Source of the DNA: Aristolochia californica
Taxonomy: Eukaryota; Streptophyta; Magnoliopsida; Piperales; Aristolochiaceae
NCBI GenBank assembly: GCA_029961685.1
Contig: JARWKL010000008.1
Coordinates: 34,845,619-34,909,618 of the forward strand
Direction: 5' to 3'
Length of the DNA: 64,000 nucleotides
The notes beneath the pieces are model-generated. The model saw only the letters and a program-made list of their open reading frames with translations, did not search any database and was not told the DNA's origin. A program made the position numbers and the translations under genes. Shown here one piece after another: positions 11,105 to 23,864 of the stretch (positions are counted from its first letter, which is position 1; each line of letters begins with the position of its first letter).

Positions 11105-12820
11105 CTCCCCCTCACGCTGTTGCGTCCATCCATGAGACCCTACTGGCATAATATAAGTGAGAATAAAAATCACTCCTAGCCGGTAAGACATTGCTCCATA
11201 CTCCAGTCCTAAAGTTGGATGTAGGGCACACTCCATGTTCTGTAGGTAGTGTGTCTATCGGCATTGCTCTTAAGTGTCCACAACTGTGTCCCTACACGGG
11301 ACAACGACTCTCATGTGGTAGGAGTAATAAAAGCCATTACAGGGGGGTAGTGGGTTTATTTATAATGGTATCCCAACCGTGATATTTGTGAGAGTCAAAT
11401 AAATTATAGTATGACAAAAGGTATTGAGGCCACATTTTCTTCAATAATAATGTCTCATCCAAAGATACATAATAACATGAGTTGTAATGTAACACGATCA
11501 TCTTCAAACACATATAACACAAACCAAAATAATAAACCTTGTAGAAGGGGACCCATGAAATAATCATAATCAGATGTAAATATTTTTTCTTAGATTCATA
11601 AGCTTCATCTTTTTTTCTCCCCCTTTCTTGAATATTTTGGTCACATAAACTTATCCCCAACTTATGGAATAGAATACCTCTTTCTTGTACTTCTTTTACT
11701 TCTCCCCCCTCAAGCAAGGAGGTAATGGCAGTGATCCCAACTTGAACCAACCCTCAAGCAGGGAGGTAATGGCAGTGATCCCAGCTTGAACCAAATATCA
11801 TAGTGCAAAAATAAGCCCAAATAACATAAATGTAGTAATAAGCCCTTAAACTTGGGAGAAGTGAGATATTTTCCTGATATAACAACTCAAACGGTGACGC
11901 TAAACAAAGGGCATAAATTTGGATTTTTCTATACAACAAAATACCAACATGACCTTTGGTTCTTCCAATGCGAATATATCTTTAATATAGATCAGATTGA
12001 CATGAATATTTCTCCTTATGAAACTAGACTTAAATACCTTTCATCCAAGTATAACTTCTCTTTATAAAATATAATTATCAAAAGATAAATAATCTGATAG
12101 ATTTCAATCTCTGTCATCTTGCCGAACTAAGTACTACTTCTCCTTTTTTTCTAGCATGACCATTGACTCTTCCAAGATCAATATCTCCTTATAAAAAAAT
12201 CATACCTAGAATTGGTTGAATATTTACGAAAATATACTTACATATATTTATTTTGATATATAATTCTCCATATAAAGTCTCTTTCTTGATAGCATAAAAT
12301 ACGTCGGAAGTTTAAGCTTTTTGCTGCTGCTCGAACGTCTTTTGCAATTTGACCTTTTCTACTTCAAATATCGATTTCTCTTTGTAGATTACTCAGATAA
12401 AAAAATGTTTGAATAGGTAAAAGAATAGACTTACAAATATTTGTTTTGATATATATTTATCCATATAAATTCTAGTTCTTGAGAGCATTAAATACCTCGG
12501 AAGTTGAAGCTTTCTACTGCTGCTCGAACCTCTTTTGCAATCTGACCTTCGCTCATTCAAATATCGATATCTCTTTTTAGATAATTCTGATTGGAAAAGA
12601 TCGTTTTTCCTTGGAAAGTAGACTCAAATATCTTTTTTTAAATATATATTTTACAATTTTAAAAACTTATTATAGGGGTTAAAAATGCAAACAAATCTAT
12701 TGGGGTAGGCACTGAAAAAAATAATTATGAACTTAGACTTAGGGTTTAGGGTTTAGAGAAAAGGATCTCATTATCTTTGTGAGTTGACCAAGTCAACTCA
12801 TAGAGCCTGCTCTGATACCA

Positions 12821-13331
12821 TGTTGAATTTATGGAAAAGATAAATACTTCATTGACTTTATTAACTTATTATAATCAAAGTACATGAAGCTCTATTTATA
12901 ATAAGAGGAAGGTAGTAGAGTCGAATTATAATAAAACTACATTTGTTCCAATTACACCCAAATTTTAACACTTACAGATAAGTCCTAGCATAATTAAATA
13001 ACTAAATATAGATAAAAGACAAACATAACTCAAACTAGTGCTCCTCTAGGACATGACCATAAGATAAAGATGTATTTGTGAGTCTTTATTGATCTTCCAA
13101 CATATGTGATAAGGATGCTAACTTGTGGTAATCATGGTGGATTATACTTTTTTTGTGCTTTAGCCCATCTTGTCGGCCTTCCTTGGTCGTGTAGGCTTTG
13201 GCTTATCTTCCAAGACTCTCTCTCAAGCTGGGGGTGAGAGAACAACATGAACTCCTAGCTTGTTGCAAATGATGTATAAAATCTTTTTGTGTAAAATGGC
13301 ACAACTTCCAATATGCCTTTATCTTCCAACA
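12821..13331 (-). repeat. Family N 5' LTR (long form)
   Basis: 511 bp matching 10546-11104, with the same embedded polypurine-like block near 13221. The PBS lies immediately to the left at 12810-12820. Confidence 0.82.
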
Positions 13332-14600
13332 TAAGCTAATTTTTTGCCTTCACTTTTGAGTTGCTAATGTTGGTTAAGTTTCCTATGTTTTTCAATCTTT
13401 AGTCAATATTTTACCAACTTGATTATTTTTCCTTAAAAGTTTTATTTTTTTATCTCGCATCGCATTAGTTTTTTTGAGAGAAGTTTTTCCCTATATGAGT
13501 TTTATTTTCTTTTTAACAAAGACTAAAAATTTTGAATTAAAAGTCTTGTTTCCTTATTATTAATTTCAAATATTAGTGTCTTAAATCTCCTTTTTTTCCA
13601 AAATTTATCTCTTGAATATTTTCATTCCAAATTGGTAAATTTATGTTAAAAATAATTGTCATATATGAGAAATCTATTTTTAGAAAATTTCCATTATTAT
13701 GTTCCATCTCAAAATTTTCTTATTGGATAATTTTTTTTTAGTTTCCTCAATTATCATGTTCATAGAGGAATTATTTTTTTACCTCCGTCTTGAGTCAAAC
13801 CTGGTCACTTTTTATCTATCTAATGGTCTAGAAGTGTCTCCTTCTTACTTGGAAGTATGAAGAGCTACATTATGATTCTCCTTCCTTTTTGAAGTATGAG
13901 AGATGATTTTATTATTCACACCCTGAGTTCCTCAAAGTACTTTCTTCAATTTGTTTTTGTTAAAATCACTTCAGAGCAATGCTTATGGACCCACTACCTA
14001 AAAGTATAGAAGTGTTCATAATATTTAGCTTGAGTCAAGTCTTTTAAATTTTCCCTAAGTAGTATTTTTTGTTTGAGCTACCCTTAAAAAGTTAGTAATC
14101 TCTTTGTTGTGTCCTATTGTTGGGTTATTTTCCGCTTTAGAAATTGAGCAAAGTTTGTTTTCAAACTATGACTGCTTTTGACTAGTTTATAGAGCTTTAT
14201 CGTATGACTAGGAGTGAATTTTCTTCTCTCACCATTATTTTGTTCATGTTGGGTCTCTTGGTATAAAATAAAGAGATCCTTAGCTTGGATGGGAGAAATA
14301 GAAGAAGAAGGATTAAAAAGAGGTAACCAACAATAAATAATTTCATGTGTTATGTTAATCAAAATTAATGGGATTAGAATATCCAAGTAAGGAGAAAAAC
14401 AAGATGAGAACAAGATGAAGATTACAAGCAAGATATGAATAAAAACCAGATGAATCAAAACAATGAAATAAAGAAAAAAAAAATTTAACCTACACGATAT
14501 TAGAATTTCAGTCAAGCACACAACTTTCTTGACCAGGACTATTTGCAAAGTAAAGTTACAAACACCACCTTGAAGGGGAGTGTTGAAAGACACTCACGTG

Positions 14601-15690
14601 TGTAGGAATTAGATACCCTAATTCAAAACTAACGAGTGCAATAATAATAATTGTAGAAGAAGGAAAAGCAAGCACAAAAAAAACCAAGATTTATACAGGT
14701 TTGCCTCAAGGTGAGACTATGCCCTGTCTTCCATTTTTGCATTAATCCACTAGGAAGATGAAATAGTTTACAAGAGAAATTGCACACACTTACAGGTGGT
14801 TTTTCTCTAATCTCTCTCGATCGCAATTGATGATCTTACTCTGGGTGATAAAACCCTAACAACTGCGCCCCCAAATATAAAGAGAAAATTAGGGTAATCA
14901 GATTACAAGTGTGAAGTTCTGAACTTGCCCTTAATGAAACAACAATCAATATATCATGGACCTTGGAGGGCATTGATCCGTGTACTAACTCAGTGTTGGG
15001 CATTGATTAAGCTCCACAACTTAACAATCTCCCACTTGGACATCAATATCTCCTCTACAGAGGCAACAACTTTTCAATCCTTAGAGAGAAGTCCAACTAA
15101 AGTTGAACAAAACTTCAGTTTCTCAATCGTAATAGTCTTTGTCAACATATCAGCTGGATTTTGACTCCCTTCAATCTTCTCAAGTGCTAATACTCCATCC
15201 TCAAGAGTTAATCTAATGAAGTGGTAATGCACTTGTATGTGCTTTGTTCTGGCATGATAAATAAAATTATTTGCTAAATGAATAGCACTATGACTATCAT
15301 ATTACAACACATTCTTCCAATGCTTGAGGCCTAATTCTTCCAAGAAAGGCTGCAGCCATACCGCCTCTTTGTTGGCTTCAGTCATGGCCACATATTCTGC
15401 CTCAGTTGTGGAAAGAGCAACTATCTTCTGCAACTTTGAGACCCAACTAACTGTTATACCACCCAATGTGTATACATATCCAGTGGTACTCTTCATGCCA
15501 TCAATGTCTCAAGCCTTGTAAGCATCTACATAACCATGTAGTCCCAAGTCTAACTTTCTGAAACATAAGGCAGAGTTTGCAGTGCCTCTCAAATACTTGA
15601 GAATCCACTTCACTGCTTCCCAATGTCGTTTACCTGGATTACTCATATATCTACTCACAACTCTCATTGCATTGTTAAGTTGTGGAGCCT
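14601..15690 (-). mobile_element. Copia fragment: RNase H end plus 3' LTR
   Basis: A 3' piece of a copia element unlike Copia-1. A probable LTR (about 14601-15026) ends CTTAACA and is followed by the tract tctcccacttgg, which on minus is the polypurine tract. To its right is RNase H (open at 15302-15496) with [24 protein letters not shown] and [14 protein letters not shown], and degraded upstream RNase H to about 15680. The element is cut there, and no RT, integrase or 5' LTR remains. The LTR outer edge is my best estimate. Confidence 0.75.
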
Positions 15691-15790
15691 AATTTTACGC
15701 CTTATGCTGAGTTGGTCGTGGATTGACCATCACTGTAAGGTCGCTGTGGTGCCCCCCTCCTGGGGGTACCGGAGAGGAGTCCCCATCCGA
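15690..15790. other. Short GC-rich stretch
   Basis: About 100 bp much richer in G+C than its surroundings, with a potential hairpin (ccccccctcc/gggggt around 15750). It separates the copia end from family N-type DNA. Origin not recognised. Confidence 0.35.
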
Positions 15791-16690
15791 TAGTTATTTT
15801 TAGTCGAATTTATTAAGTTCTATTGTAATAGTTTCCCATAGTTTGTCCAAAAAAAAGTCTTATTCTAGATTCGTTTGGAAGTATAAGTGTTGTATAGTTG
15901 CCTCTTTCTAGTGAAAATTATTTTCCTCTAGTATTTCTTTAGTTTATCTTCTTGTGCTTTCATCACTTCAGAGCAATGCCTAGACTCACAACCTAAAAAG
16001 TGTAGAAGTGTACCCAATATCCAATACGAGTCAAGTCTTTTATTCTTCACCCAATAGGTAATATGTGAGTAGTCTCTTTGTTAAGCCCTAGAGTTAGGTC
16101 ATTTATTCACCTTTACAATTGAGCCGAGTGTGTTTCAGACTATGACCATTTTTCACTGGTGTATGGAGCTTTGTTGTACGACTTGAAGTGATTTTCTTCT
16201 CCCATATTGTGTATTGTCCAAGCTGGGTCTCTATGTCTTTTTTATCCCTAGATGGAGGGGGAGAAGTGGAAGAAAGAGGTATTTTGTTCCACATATTGTG
16301 GTAATTTTCATGTGATCAAAATATTAAAGAAAGGGGGAGCACCAAAGATGAAACTTTTGCATAAAGATGAAGGTTTTGTTTCTATGAAGATTTTCTTTTC
16401 AGCAAAAGAAAATTGAAGACCGAAAATCTTTTTCATTGCAAACTAAAGTTAAACTTTAGTTTGAGGGGAAGTTTTGAAGAACATCTGTGGAAGACTCTTA
16501 CATGACTCTCACAGTTAGAGGTCTCAGAAAACCAAAATTAATACGGTGGAGTTTTACATGAGTCTCACAAGAAAAGGTCTCACAGAAGAGTCTCAGTCAG
16601 AGGAGTTTTAGTTATGTTAGTCTTCTATTTATGTTTAATTGTTCAATTTTTTTAGGACACATTTGTTAGTGTTTAACTTTAGGTGTAACT
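15790..16690 (+). mobile_element. Family N relative: internal 3' end and partial LTR
   Basis: Noncoding internal sequence that recurs at 13930-14300, 17905-18215 and 33866-34334 on plus and at 28218-28560 on minus. It ends at a purine tract (ttgaggggaag) followed at 16472 by an LTR that matches the one at 34335-34671 for about 215 bp. The LTR is cut near 16690 after tttaggtgtaac. No coding domain. Confidence 0.65.
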
Positions 16691-17440
16691 TTGGTTGTTC
16701 TCCCTCTTTGAGTTGGTCAACAAGAATTTAGGATTCGGTTGTGAGAAATGAGAAGAAATCACTAGCCCTTGGTAGAGAATTTTGATTTCATGTACTACAT
16801 TAACAGGAACATTGGAGATCCTAATGGCGAAACCACCATTACTTAAAATGTCGATCCACATCGTCTCTCTTTCCATGATTGCTAGGAATTTTCGAGAACA
16901 TGAAAGTTGGTCAAATTCTAGAAACAAAAAACAACAATTTAAATAAAGCAAAAAATGTAGCTCATTTCACTTCACTAGAGTTGATCAACACTCGAGAAAG
17001 GTAATGAGAGATCAATTCCAAAGGTTAGCCTAAGAGGGTAGTAAACAAGAGTCAAAAAATGATGGTAAGACAAAGGTAATCGAGTAAAAAGGTAATGAGG
17101 GATTAATGGAAGATAAAATAACCACCAACATAATATGAAGGAGACTGTAATGGTAGTATTGAAATAACTTAAGAAATTAAACCAAGTATGACCCAAGAGG
17201 GAGATAAAAAAACTAATTCCTCTATGAACATGATGATTGGGGAAACTTTGAAAAAAAAATCCAATAAGAAGTTTTGAGATGGAACATAATAATAGAACCG
17301 CTTAGTGAATCACAAACCCAATTGTTAGAAACCCTTCACATTCTCTGGTGTATGTTAGTTTCTCTTCTAAGACAAAAAATAATTAAAAATGGCAAGAAGA
17401 AAGCCCCATAAATGATAGATCTAATGATATATAAAATAAT
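16691..17440 (-). mobile_element. Family N internal fragment, opposite orientation
   Basis: The piece near 17210-17300 is the reverse complement of 13660-13770, so this part is inverted relative to its neighbours. Short open frames (16679-16951, 16975-17196) resemble no family I know and are treated as chance. Confidence 0.5.
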
Positions 17441-18679
17441 TGGTCTCGAGTTCTATACCTATTTCTTCCTCAACTCAGCTATATTGGTCTACTCCTTGAC
17501 TAGGCTCTACTCGATTCCTTGGCTCTGGCGTGATATTAGCTTGAATTAATTGACAACTTATTCTTTAGTCAGCATATTATTTGGTTCACAACCTTCTGAT
17601 GGACTCGCAGTGGATTATTTTGTATATTTTTAAAGGATTTTTATTTTTTTATCTTGTTATTTGGGCCCATGCTCATTTTAGCTACTGCCATTGTGTCTCT
17701 TTGACTGAGACATTATTATTTAAGAACTTCTCAATAGTTGACTGTTTTCAGCATTGGTATTCTGATGAAGAAGAAATCACATGGTGGCCCCAAAATATTA
17801 TTTTCCTATGATTACCCTTTACCCCCTTATTTGGTAGTTTTACTCATACCATTTGACAATCAGTGCCCTATGTTGGGACACCGTGATGGAGAAGCTTACT
17901 ACTATACTTCTGAGCAATGCCTATAGACCCACTACCTACAAAGGATTGGAGTGTGCCCAACATCCAGTGTAAGTCAAGTTAGTTATTCACCCAAAAGTTG
18001 TTCTTTTAGCTACCCTCAGAAAGAGGGTAGACTTTGTGTCCCACAATAGGGCTACTTTTCTGCCTGTGAAATTGAGCGAAAAGTATTTTTGACTATGACC
18101 ATTTGACTGGAGTATGGATCTTTGTCTTACAGCTAGGAGTGATTTTACTCTCTCTTATATTATGCCAGTGGGGTATCTTGGTAAAGAACAAAGAGACCAC
18201 TTGCTTGAGGGGGAGTGTTAGATGATATGATGGACTACCATTTTATACGGGAAGATCTTATACACCATTTGCAAGAAGTTGCGCATTGATGATGTTCTCT
18301 CACCCCCATATTGAGGGGAGTGTTGGAAGATGGGCCCAAGCCCATAGACCAAGAAAAGGCCCAAGCGTCCAACTATATTAGAAGATGGGTTCAAGCCCAT
18401 GCAACCAAGGAAGGCCCACACATCCAAAGAGGTGAAGATGGGCTCAAGCCCACAGACCAAGGAGTTGGCATTATGGTCAATAAAAATTCATCAAATAAAG
18501 ATGGTATTGATGTAACTGGTTTAAGTTTTAGGGGTATTACTGTAATATTTTAATCTTATTCATCTATAAATTGAGCTTCAGGGGGAGGGTTAGAACACAA
18601 GTCCATAACCTCTTTCTTCTTTTTGTTTTCTCCCATCACGTTGTATCTCATTTTCTCCATGGATTTCTAAAAATCAACA
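17441..18679 (+). mobile_element. Family N 3' part: internal DNA and LTR
   Basis: Internal noncoding DNA ends at CTTGAGGGGGAG (18204-18215). An LTR follows, ending ATCAACA at 18679. A second purine tract and a second TGTTGGAAGATGGGCCC start lie at 18321, so the LTR could begin at 18216 or 18321, as in other family members. The LTR carries a repeated phrase about agatgggcccaagccca. Immediately after 18679 the sequence becomes minus-strand copia RNase H. Confidence 0.7.
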
Positions 18680-19974
18680 ATATGTTTTGTTCTTTTATGG
18701 CAGACTAGATTTGATGTGATATGGATAGTTGCTCGATTATCGTAATGTAGTTCCATAAATGCTCCTTTTATAGAATCCCAATTCAGTAAGAAGTGATATG
18801 ATCCATAGAAGCTCACTGACTATGTGTGCCATAGCTCTGTATTATAGCTTCTCCACTAGGGAATGAAGTTTCCTCCAACCAATGTATAGTACCAAGAAGT
18901 AGACTTTCTATCATCTAGGGATTCAGCCCAGTCTAGATCTACGGACCCTTCTATGTTGAAGTGACCATGGGTATTATAGAGAGCCCTCTTCTGGAGCTAT
19001 TTTCAAATATTGTAATAATCTTTCCAAAGCTTGCTAATGAGTATGTTGTCATTTGTGCATGTATTGACTTACTATACTTACAACATATGATATATCCATT
19101 CTTGTTATATTGAAGTAAATAAGTTTCCCCACTAGTATTTGATATTTCCTAATATCCACATCTTCCTCAGAGCCTCCAGATAGCTTGGTATTTGAATCCA
19201 TAGGGGTATTTGCTGGTCTACACCCCATCATTCTTGTCTCCTCAAGTAGATCAAGGACATATTTTAAGTAAGATAGTATGATCCTATGCTTGGATTGTAA
19301 CACCTCAATACCTAGAAAGCATTTATGTAGTCCAAGGTCTTTTGTTTTGAACTGTTCACATATCTACTTTTTGGCCTCTTGAATCCCATCTGAATCATTA
19401 CCAGTTAAGACAATATCATCTACATAAATTTCCAGAAGTACTTTCCCTTTCGAGGTGTCTTTAATTAATACAGAGTGATGTAGTGAGCATTGATGAAATC
19501 CAACTTGTATCATTTCTTGCCTAAATTTATCAAACTAGGCATGAGGAGACTCTTCCAGACCAAATAGAGATTTCCTCAATTTGCCTACTCACTCCCCCTA
19601 CACCACAAATCTAGGTGGTTGTTTCATATATATTTCTTCTTTAATATCCCCAATGAAGAAAGCATTTTTTACATCAAGTCGATATACCAACCATGAGGAA
19701 TTAGCAACAAGGGATAACAATATATATACCGAGTTCAATTTGACCACCGGCGAGAACGTTTCTTCATAATTGATTCCATAGCACTTAGTATAGCCTTTGG
19801 CAATGAGGCATGCCTTAAGGCGAGCAACTGATCCATCCGGATTATGTTTAACAGTATAAACCGACTTATAGCCACAAGTTTCTTTCCAGAAAGAAGAGGA
19901 ATTAGAGTCCATGTTTCATTCTCATATAGTGCATGCATTTCTTCTTCCTTGCAACCTTCTATCCTGGATACCTC
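18680..19974 (-). pseudogene. Copia-5 RT and RNase H, degraded 3' half
   Basis: Decayed copia pol on minus. RT N-terminal part (19598-19974) shows EEEMHALYENETWT, KHNPDGSVARLKA, YEETFSPVVKLNSVY and RLDVKNAFFIGDIKEEIYM. A later RT block (19049-19303) shows YVLDLLEETRMMGCRPANTPMD and RMDISYVVSIVSQYM. RNase H to 18680 is only recognisable piecemeal. The 3' LTR is missing; the element is cut at 18680 by a family N LTR. The 5' half resumes at 25579. Confidence 0.85.
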
Positions 19975-20064
19975 TGTCAGAGTTGGCAGTGGTTCCGTCC
20001 ACCGTTGGTCATTGGATAAGTGTTGTGTTTTCCGCACCTAACAGACCGATTTTTTGTAGTATTG

Positions 20065-20537
20065 TGTTGTGGTCTCTGACCATGGACCGAGTAATTCTAC
20101 AGTGGGAGAGGGTTTCTTGTATTTTCGAATCAGAATCAGGCCTCCTTGTTCTGCCCGAACGACCTATGGTGGTGAATGAGGGTGAATAACGGAAGGTAAA
20201 GGTGGAAAGGGAGAAATCGATGAAGAAGAAGAGATCAGGCTCGTCAAAGGGAGTCCTGCACCTTGGGTTCCAAGGGAACGCCGACCCTGGTTCGTTGGAG
20301 GAGAACACAGATCCTTGTAATTTTCTGCTTGTCTTTCATTCCCCCTCGATAGCCTAATAAAGCCAAGGCTCGAGGTAAAGAGTTATTGATTATTACAATA
20401 CTGCCCTCGTGGGCTTCCTACTTGTCATTAATAATTTAAAAGAACATATACAGCCTAATGTACTTCACTTCTCTACTGAGTCACCGACTCGTCAGTGGCG
20501 CCTCTGTAGTACTCGTTCTGCTATCGAGTCCACAACA
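20065..20537 (-). repeat. Gypsy 3' LTR
   Basis: 473 bp, the same length as 24917-25389, with scattered substitutions. The polyprotein frame reads about 15 codons into it before stopping at 20492. Confidence 0.93.
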
Positions 20538-20929
20538 TCACTCCCGTCTTGGAAAACTAGGTTGTCCACAAGCTCAAAGGTGAGGTAGACCTGCTGGAAG
20601 ACGTCGAGGTCCTCCCAAGTGGCCGTGGTTGCGTCATTATGAGACCATTGAACTAACACTTCTCGCCGTTGTGGATTCTGATGAGCCTCCAAAATTTTAG
20701 AGGGCATGAGAGATATATGTCCATCCTCCATGGGCAGTAAAGAAGGAGTGTGAGGAAGTGCGATGCCCTTGAAAGGCTTAAGGAGGGAAACATGAAAAAC
20801 CTCATGGATTTTGGCTTCTGGAGGCAGCTGGAGCCGATATGCGACTTCCCCGATCCTCTGAGTAATTTGGAAAAGCCCAAAATATTTGGGAGAGAGCTTG
20901 TACTGGCGGTCAGATAAGGAAGCTTGTCA
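20492..20929 (-). pseudogene. Gypsy integrase tail and chromodomain
   Basis: The frame 20492-20731 holds SKILEAHQ, REVLVQWS and ATWEDLDVFQQVY, the core of a retroelement chromodomain (aromatic and acidic positions that bind methylated histone tails in the family). It extends into the 3' LTR and ends LQRRH. A separate frame at 20653-20997 covers the preceding linker, so a frame change separates the two. Chromodomains steer integration to heterochromatin in this group. Confidence 0.88.
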
Positions 20930-22074
20930 TTAATGTTGGAGCTTGAGCCAAACAAAGTCACCTGGGTTGTACTGAATGTCTCTGTAGCCTTGATCATAAT
21001 AGTCTTTCATACGGGCTTGTGCTTGGCTGAGTCGTTGGTGAATAACGGCCAATAACTGATCTCGATCAATGAGGGCATTTTCCACTACATCAACTCGGGT
21101 GGGGCCATGATCATATGAGAGGAGATGTGGAGGGTTCCTGCCATACACTATTCGAAATGGGGTTTCCTGTAAGGCTGTGCGGAAGGAAGTGTTGTATGCA
21201 TACTCCGCCCACGGAAAGCATTCCACCCACCTTTTAGGGCGATCACCTACCAAGCACCTTAAATACATGGCAATGGTGCGGTTGAACACTTCTGTCTGGC
21301 CGTTAGATTAAGGGTGATAGGTTGTGGAATAGTTCAGTTTGGACTCACAGAATTTGAAAAGATCACGCTAGAATTGACTAGTAAAAACCACATCCCGATC
21401 ACTTACAATTGACTCCGGAATGCCGTGTAGGCGCACAATGTGAGCAAAAAAGACCCTGGCTATTGATGTCACCGTGTAGGGATGCTCCAAGGGAATGAAA
21501 TCACCGAATTTGGAGAATTTATCCACTACCACGAAAAGAATAGATTTCCCGAAAGACCCTGAATAAAATCCATAGATAAGTCAGCCCAAACCTGAGTGGA
21601 AAGTTGTAGTGGTTGCAGTACCCCTGCGGGTGATAAATGCTCCGCTTTGTTCCGCTGACAAACCTGACAAGCAGCTACATATGAAGTAATGGAGAATTTC
21701 ATACCAGCCCAATAAAAATCCCTGTTGATCCGAATGTGTGTCTTTTGAATTCCTTCATGATAGCTGTTATGATATGCTGACACAACGGTGGCAATCCGAT
21801 GAGAAGATTGAGGCAAATATATGCGATGCTTATAGAGAACGATGGTGTCATGAACAGTCCAAGCAGGTGGCATGTTTCCAACAGTAATGGTCTGATACAA
21901 TTTTTGCAATTTCGGGGAGCTTATGTTTGCTGCCTTTATGGAGTCCAATAGGACCGTTGTGGGGTGACTGATGGCAGATAATTGCGGTGAGTCTTCTGAT
22001 CTGCGTGACAGAGGATCAACTACTATATTCAATTTAGCCGCCTTGTGTTCCATGGTAAAGTCAAAGGCCAACAA
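20930..22074 (-). pseudogene. Gypsy integrase
   Basis: From 22074 down: the end of RNase H with LAFDFTMEHKAAKLNIVVDPLSRR, the zinc-binding HHCC region (YHNSYHEG and CQVCQRNK), the first catalytic Asp in ADLSMDFIQGL, then after a frame change near 21530 a block with SDRDVVFTS (second Asp), a stop, NGQTEV, and an open frame at 20930-21289 with VFNRTIAMYLRCLVG and YAYNTSFRTALQETPF. At least two disruptions. Confidence 0.9.
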
Positions 22075-22086
22075 TTTACTGATCCA

Positions 22087-22635
22087 CTATTGCTGAGGGG
22101 AGGTGGAAATACATTGATCCAACAAATATTTTGAACTGTAGTGGTCCGTACGGATGAGAAAATATCGACCCCATAAATAAGGTCTCCAGTGGCGGACTGC
22201 CTTTGCTAAGCCAATCAGTTCGAGTTTATAGGTTGGTAACTTGTGTTGATGAAGTGCGAGTTGTCGGATGAAATATGCAATCAGATGGTTGGATTGTTGC
22301 AGCACTGCCCCGATACCCCCTTTTGATTCATCACATTCCACCACGAAAGGCTCTTCAAAATTAGGCAACTGTAAGACTGGCGCCGTGGCGAGGGCTGTTT
22401 TTAAAGTGTGGAAGGTTGTGCTTGCCTCATCATTCCAAACGATGGCATTGTGACGTAGCAGGTTGGATAAGGGTGCTTCTAGGCTCGCATAGTTGGAAAT
22501 GAACTTTCTATAATACCTGGCCAAACCTAAAATACTTCGAAAGGTTGAGGCATTGGTTGGTGGAGGCCACTGTGTGACTGCTGCAATTTTTTCCAGATCC
22601 ACTGTAACCTCGGACACTGTAATAATGTGACCCAA
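22087..22635 (-). pseudogene. Gypsy RNase H
   Basis: 182 residues: GHIITVSEVTVDLEKIAAV, FRSILGLARYYRKFISNYA, VVECDESKGGIGAVLQQ (catalytic Asp) and YKLELIGLAKAVRHWRPYL (catalytic Glu) and IRTDHYSSKYLL (third Asp). Normally continuous with RT; here a stop separates them at about 22640. Confidence 0.92.
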
Positions 22636-22644
22636 ATAAACAAC

Positions 22645-23350
22645 CTATTGTCTCCCAAATGTACACTTGGTCCTTTTTAAGTAGAGTCGATGGGCTCGAA
22701 TCAGTTGAAAAACCATGTGTAAGTGCTCTAAGTGTTGAGGCCAGAACTTGCTGAAAATTAATATGTCATCAAAGAATACTAACACAAATTTTTTGAGATA
22801 GTCAGTAAATACCTCGTTCATTAAGGCGAGAAACGTGGAAGGAGAATTGGAGAGACCGAAGGGCATTACCAGAAATTTAAAGTGGCCATGATGCATCTTG
22901 AACGCTGTTTTGTGAAAATTCGGAGAATACATCCAAACCTGGTGATATCCTGAGCGCAAATTGAGCTTGGTGAAAAATTGAGCTCCATGTAGTTCATCCA
23001 ATAACTCATCTACAACCGGTATGGGGAACTTGTACTTGATAGTCTCGGAATTCAATTCCTGATAGTCCATGCAAAATCTCCAAGTGTTGTCCTATTTCTT
23101 GACTAACTAGACTGGAGAAGAGAAAGGGGACGTACTCCTTCGGATGAGGCCTTGCTCGAGCATTTGTTTGCATTGTTTCTCTATTTCGTCTTTTTGTAGA
23201 TGGGGGTAGCGATAGGGGTGCACCATCACCTCTTCAGAACCAGCCTTCAAAGAAATTCTATGGTCACACGGTCTCAGAGGCAGGAGGCCTATTGGTCCTG
23301 AAAGATATCGCTATAATCATCCAACAATATTTGTAAGGTAGTTGGTGAGG
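22645..23350 (-). pseudogene. Gypsy reverse transcriptase
   Basis: The open part 22645-23070 begins MDYQELNSETIKYKFPIP and includes FTKLNLRSGYHQ, FLVMPFGLSNSPSTF and the catalytic VFFDDILIFS. The first catalytic Asp position in TKLDL reads Asn (TKLNL). Upstream RT to about 23350 is recognisable only in fragments with stops. Confidence 0.92.
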
Positions 23351-23357
23351 GATGCTG

Positions 23358-23759
23358 CTACTGGAGTACATGTAAGTGTGGAGGAATGGTAGTCTTGCTA
23401 CCCTGGAAAGTGTACTTTTGGCCTGCCATCTCAAAGCTCATGGTCAAGGCAGCGAAATCCCACAAAATGGGACCCAAAGTTTGTAACCATTTAATGCCGA
23501 GCACCATGTCGAATCCGGCATGGGGAATAATAAGAAATTCTGCATCAAATTGGTGACCTTCAATTGAGAACATAACTGCTTTGCTTAACCCATAGCTTGG
23601 TTGTTTTTCACCATTAGCCACCGAAACTAAGGTTACTGGGCGAGGTTGCACATGAAGTTGTAACTGCTGGGCCGCATTGAAGGTGATAAAATTATGGGTA
23701 CTCCTTGAGTTAACCAGATGTAACAGAGGTTGATTGTGGACCATGGCACAAAGTTGCAT
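23358..23759 (-). pseudogene. Gypsy aspartic protease, catalytic site lost
   Basis: The retropepsin block reads LVNSRSTHNFI where active proteases have VDSGSTHNF: the catalytic Asp and the Gly are changed. Downstream VLGIKWLQTLGPILWDF is the expected second conserved block. An active enzyme is not expected. Confidence 0.88.
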
Positions 23760-23864
23760 TGTTTTTGTGGATTGCAGGGCAGTGATGGAGTGGAGAGAAA
23801 TGGTAGGTTCTTCGCTCTCTGGGACTTCTTCCCCATCATCATCGACTTCTAACCAAAATAACTT

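Larger units (their letters stand above)
10546..13331 (-). mobile_element. Family N element, complete ends, minus strand
   Basis: A 2.8 kb LTR element without pol domains. LTRs are 10546-11104 and 12821-13331; read on minus they start TGTTGGAAGATGAAGGC and end in TTCAACA or TTAACA. The PBS CTCTGATACCA (12810-12820) abuts the 5' LTR. A polypurine tract (11105-11117) abuts the 3' LTR. Flanks are TAAGT (10541-10545) and TAAGC (13332-13336), a 5 bp duplication with one later change. It sits inside the element at 9669-14600. The internal 1.7 kb carries sequence found in both orientations elsewhere in the window. Confidence 0.85.
9669..14600 (+). mobile_element. Noncoding plus-strand LTR element, split by another element
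   Basis: A 5' LTR (9669-10018) is directly followed by a PBS. Internal noncoding DNA runs to 10545 and resumes at 13332 after a nested insertion, ending at a polypurine tract CTTGAAGGGGAG and the start of a 3' LTR at 14581. The first ~24 bp of that LTR match 9669 onward (TGTTRAAAGAYACTCACGTG), then the match stops where the copia fragment at 14601 begins. No protein domain is visible, so it looks non-autonomous. A purine-rich stretch at 10050-10125 follows the PBS. Confidence 0.72.

Noticed and set aside
20009..20308. Frames in the gypsy and TRIM LTRs (also 19844-20189, 25341-25544)
   Set aside because: They lie wholly in LTR sequence without conserved domains.
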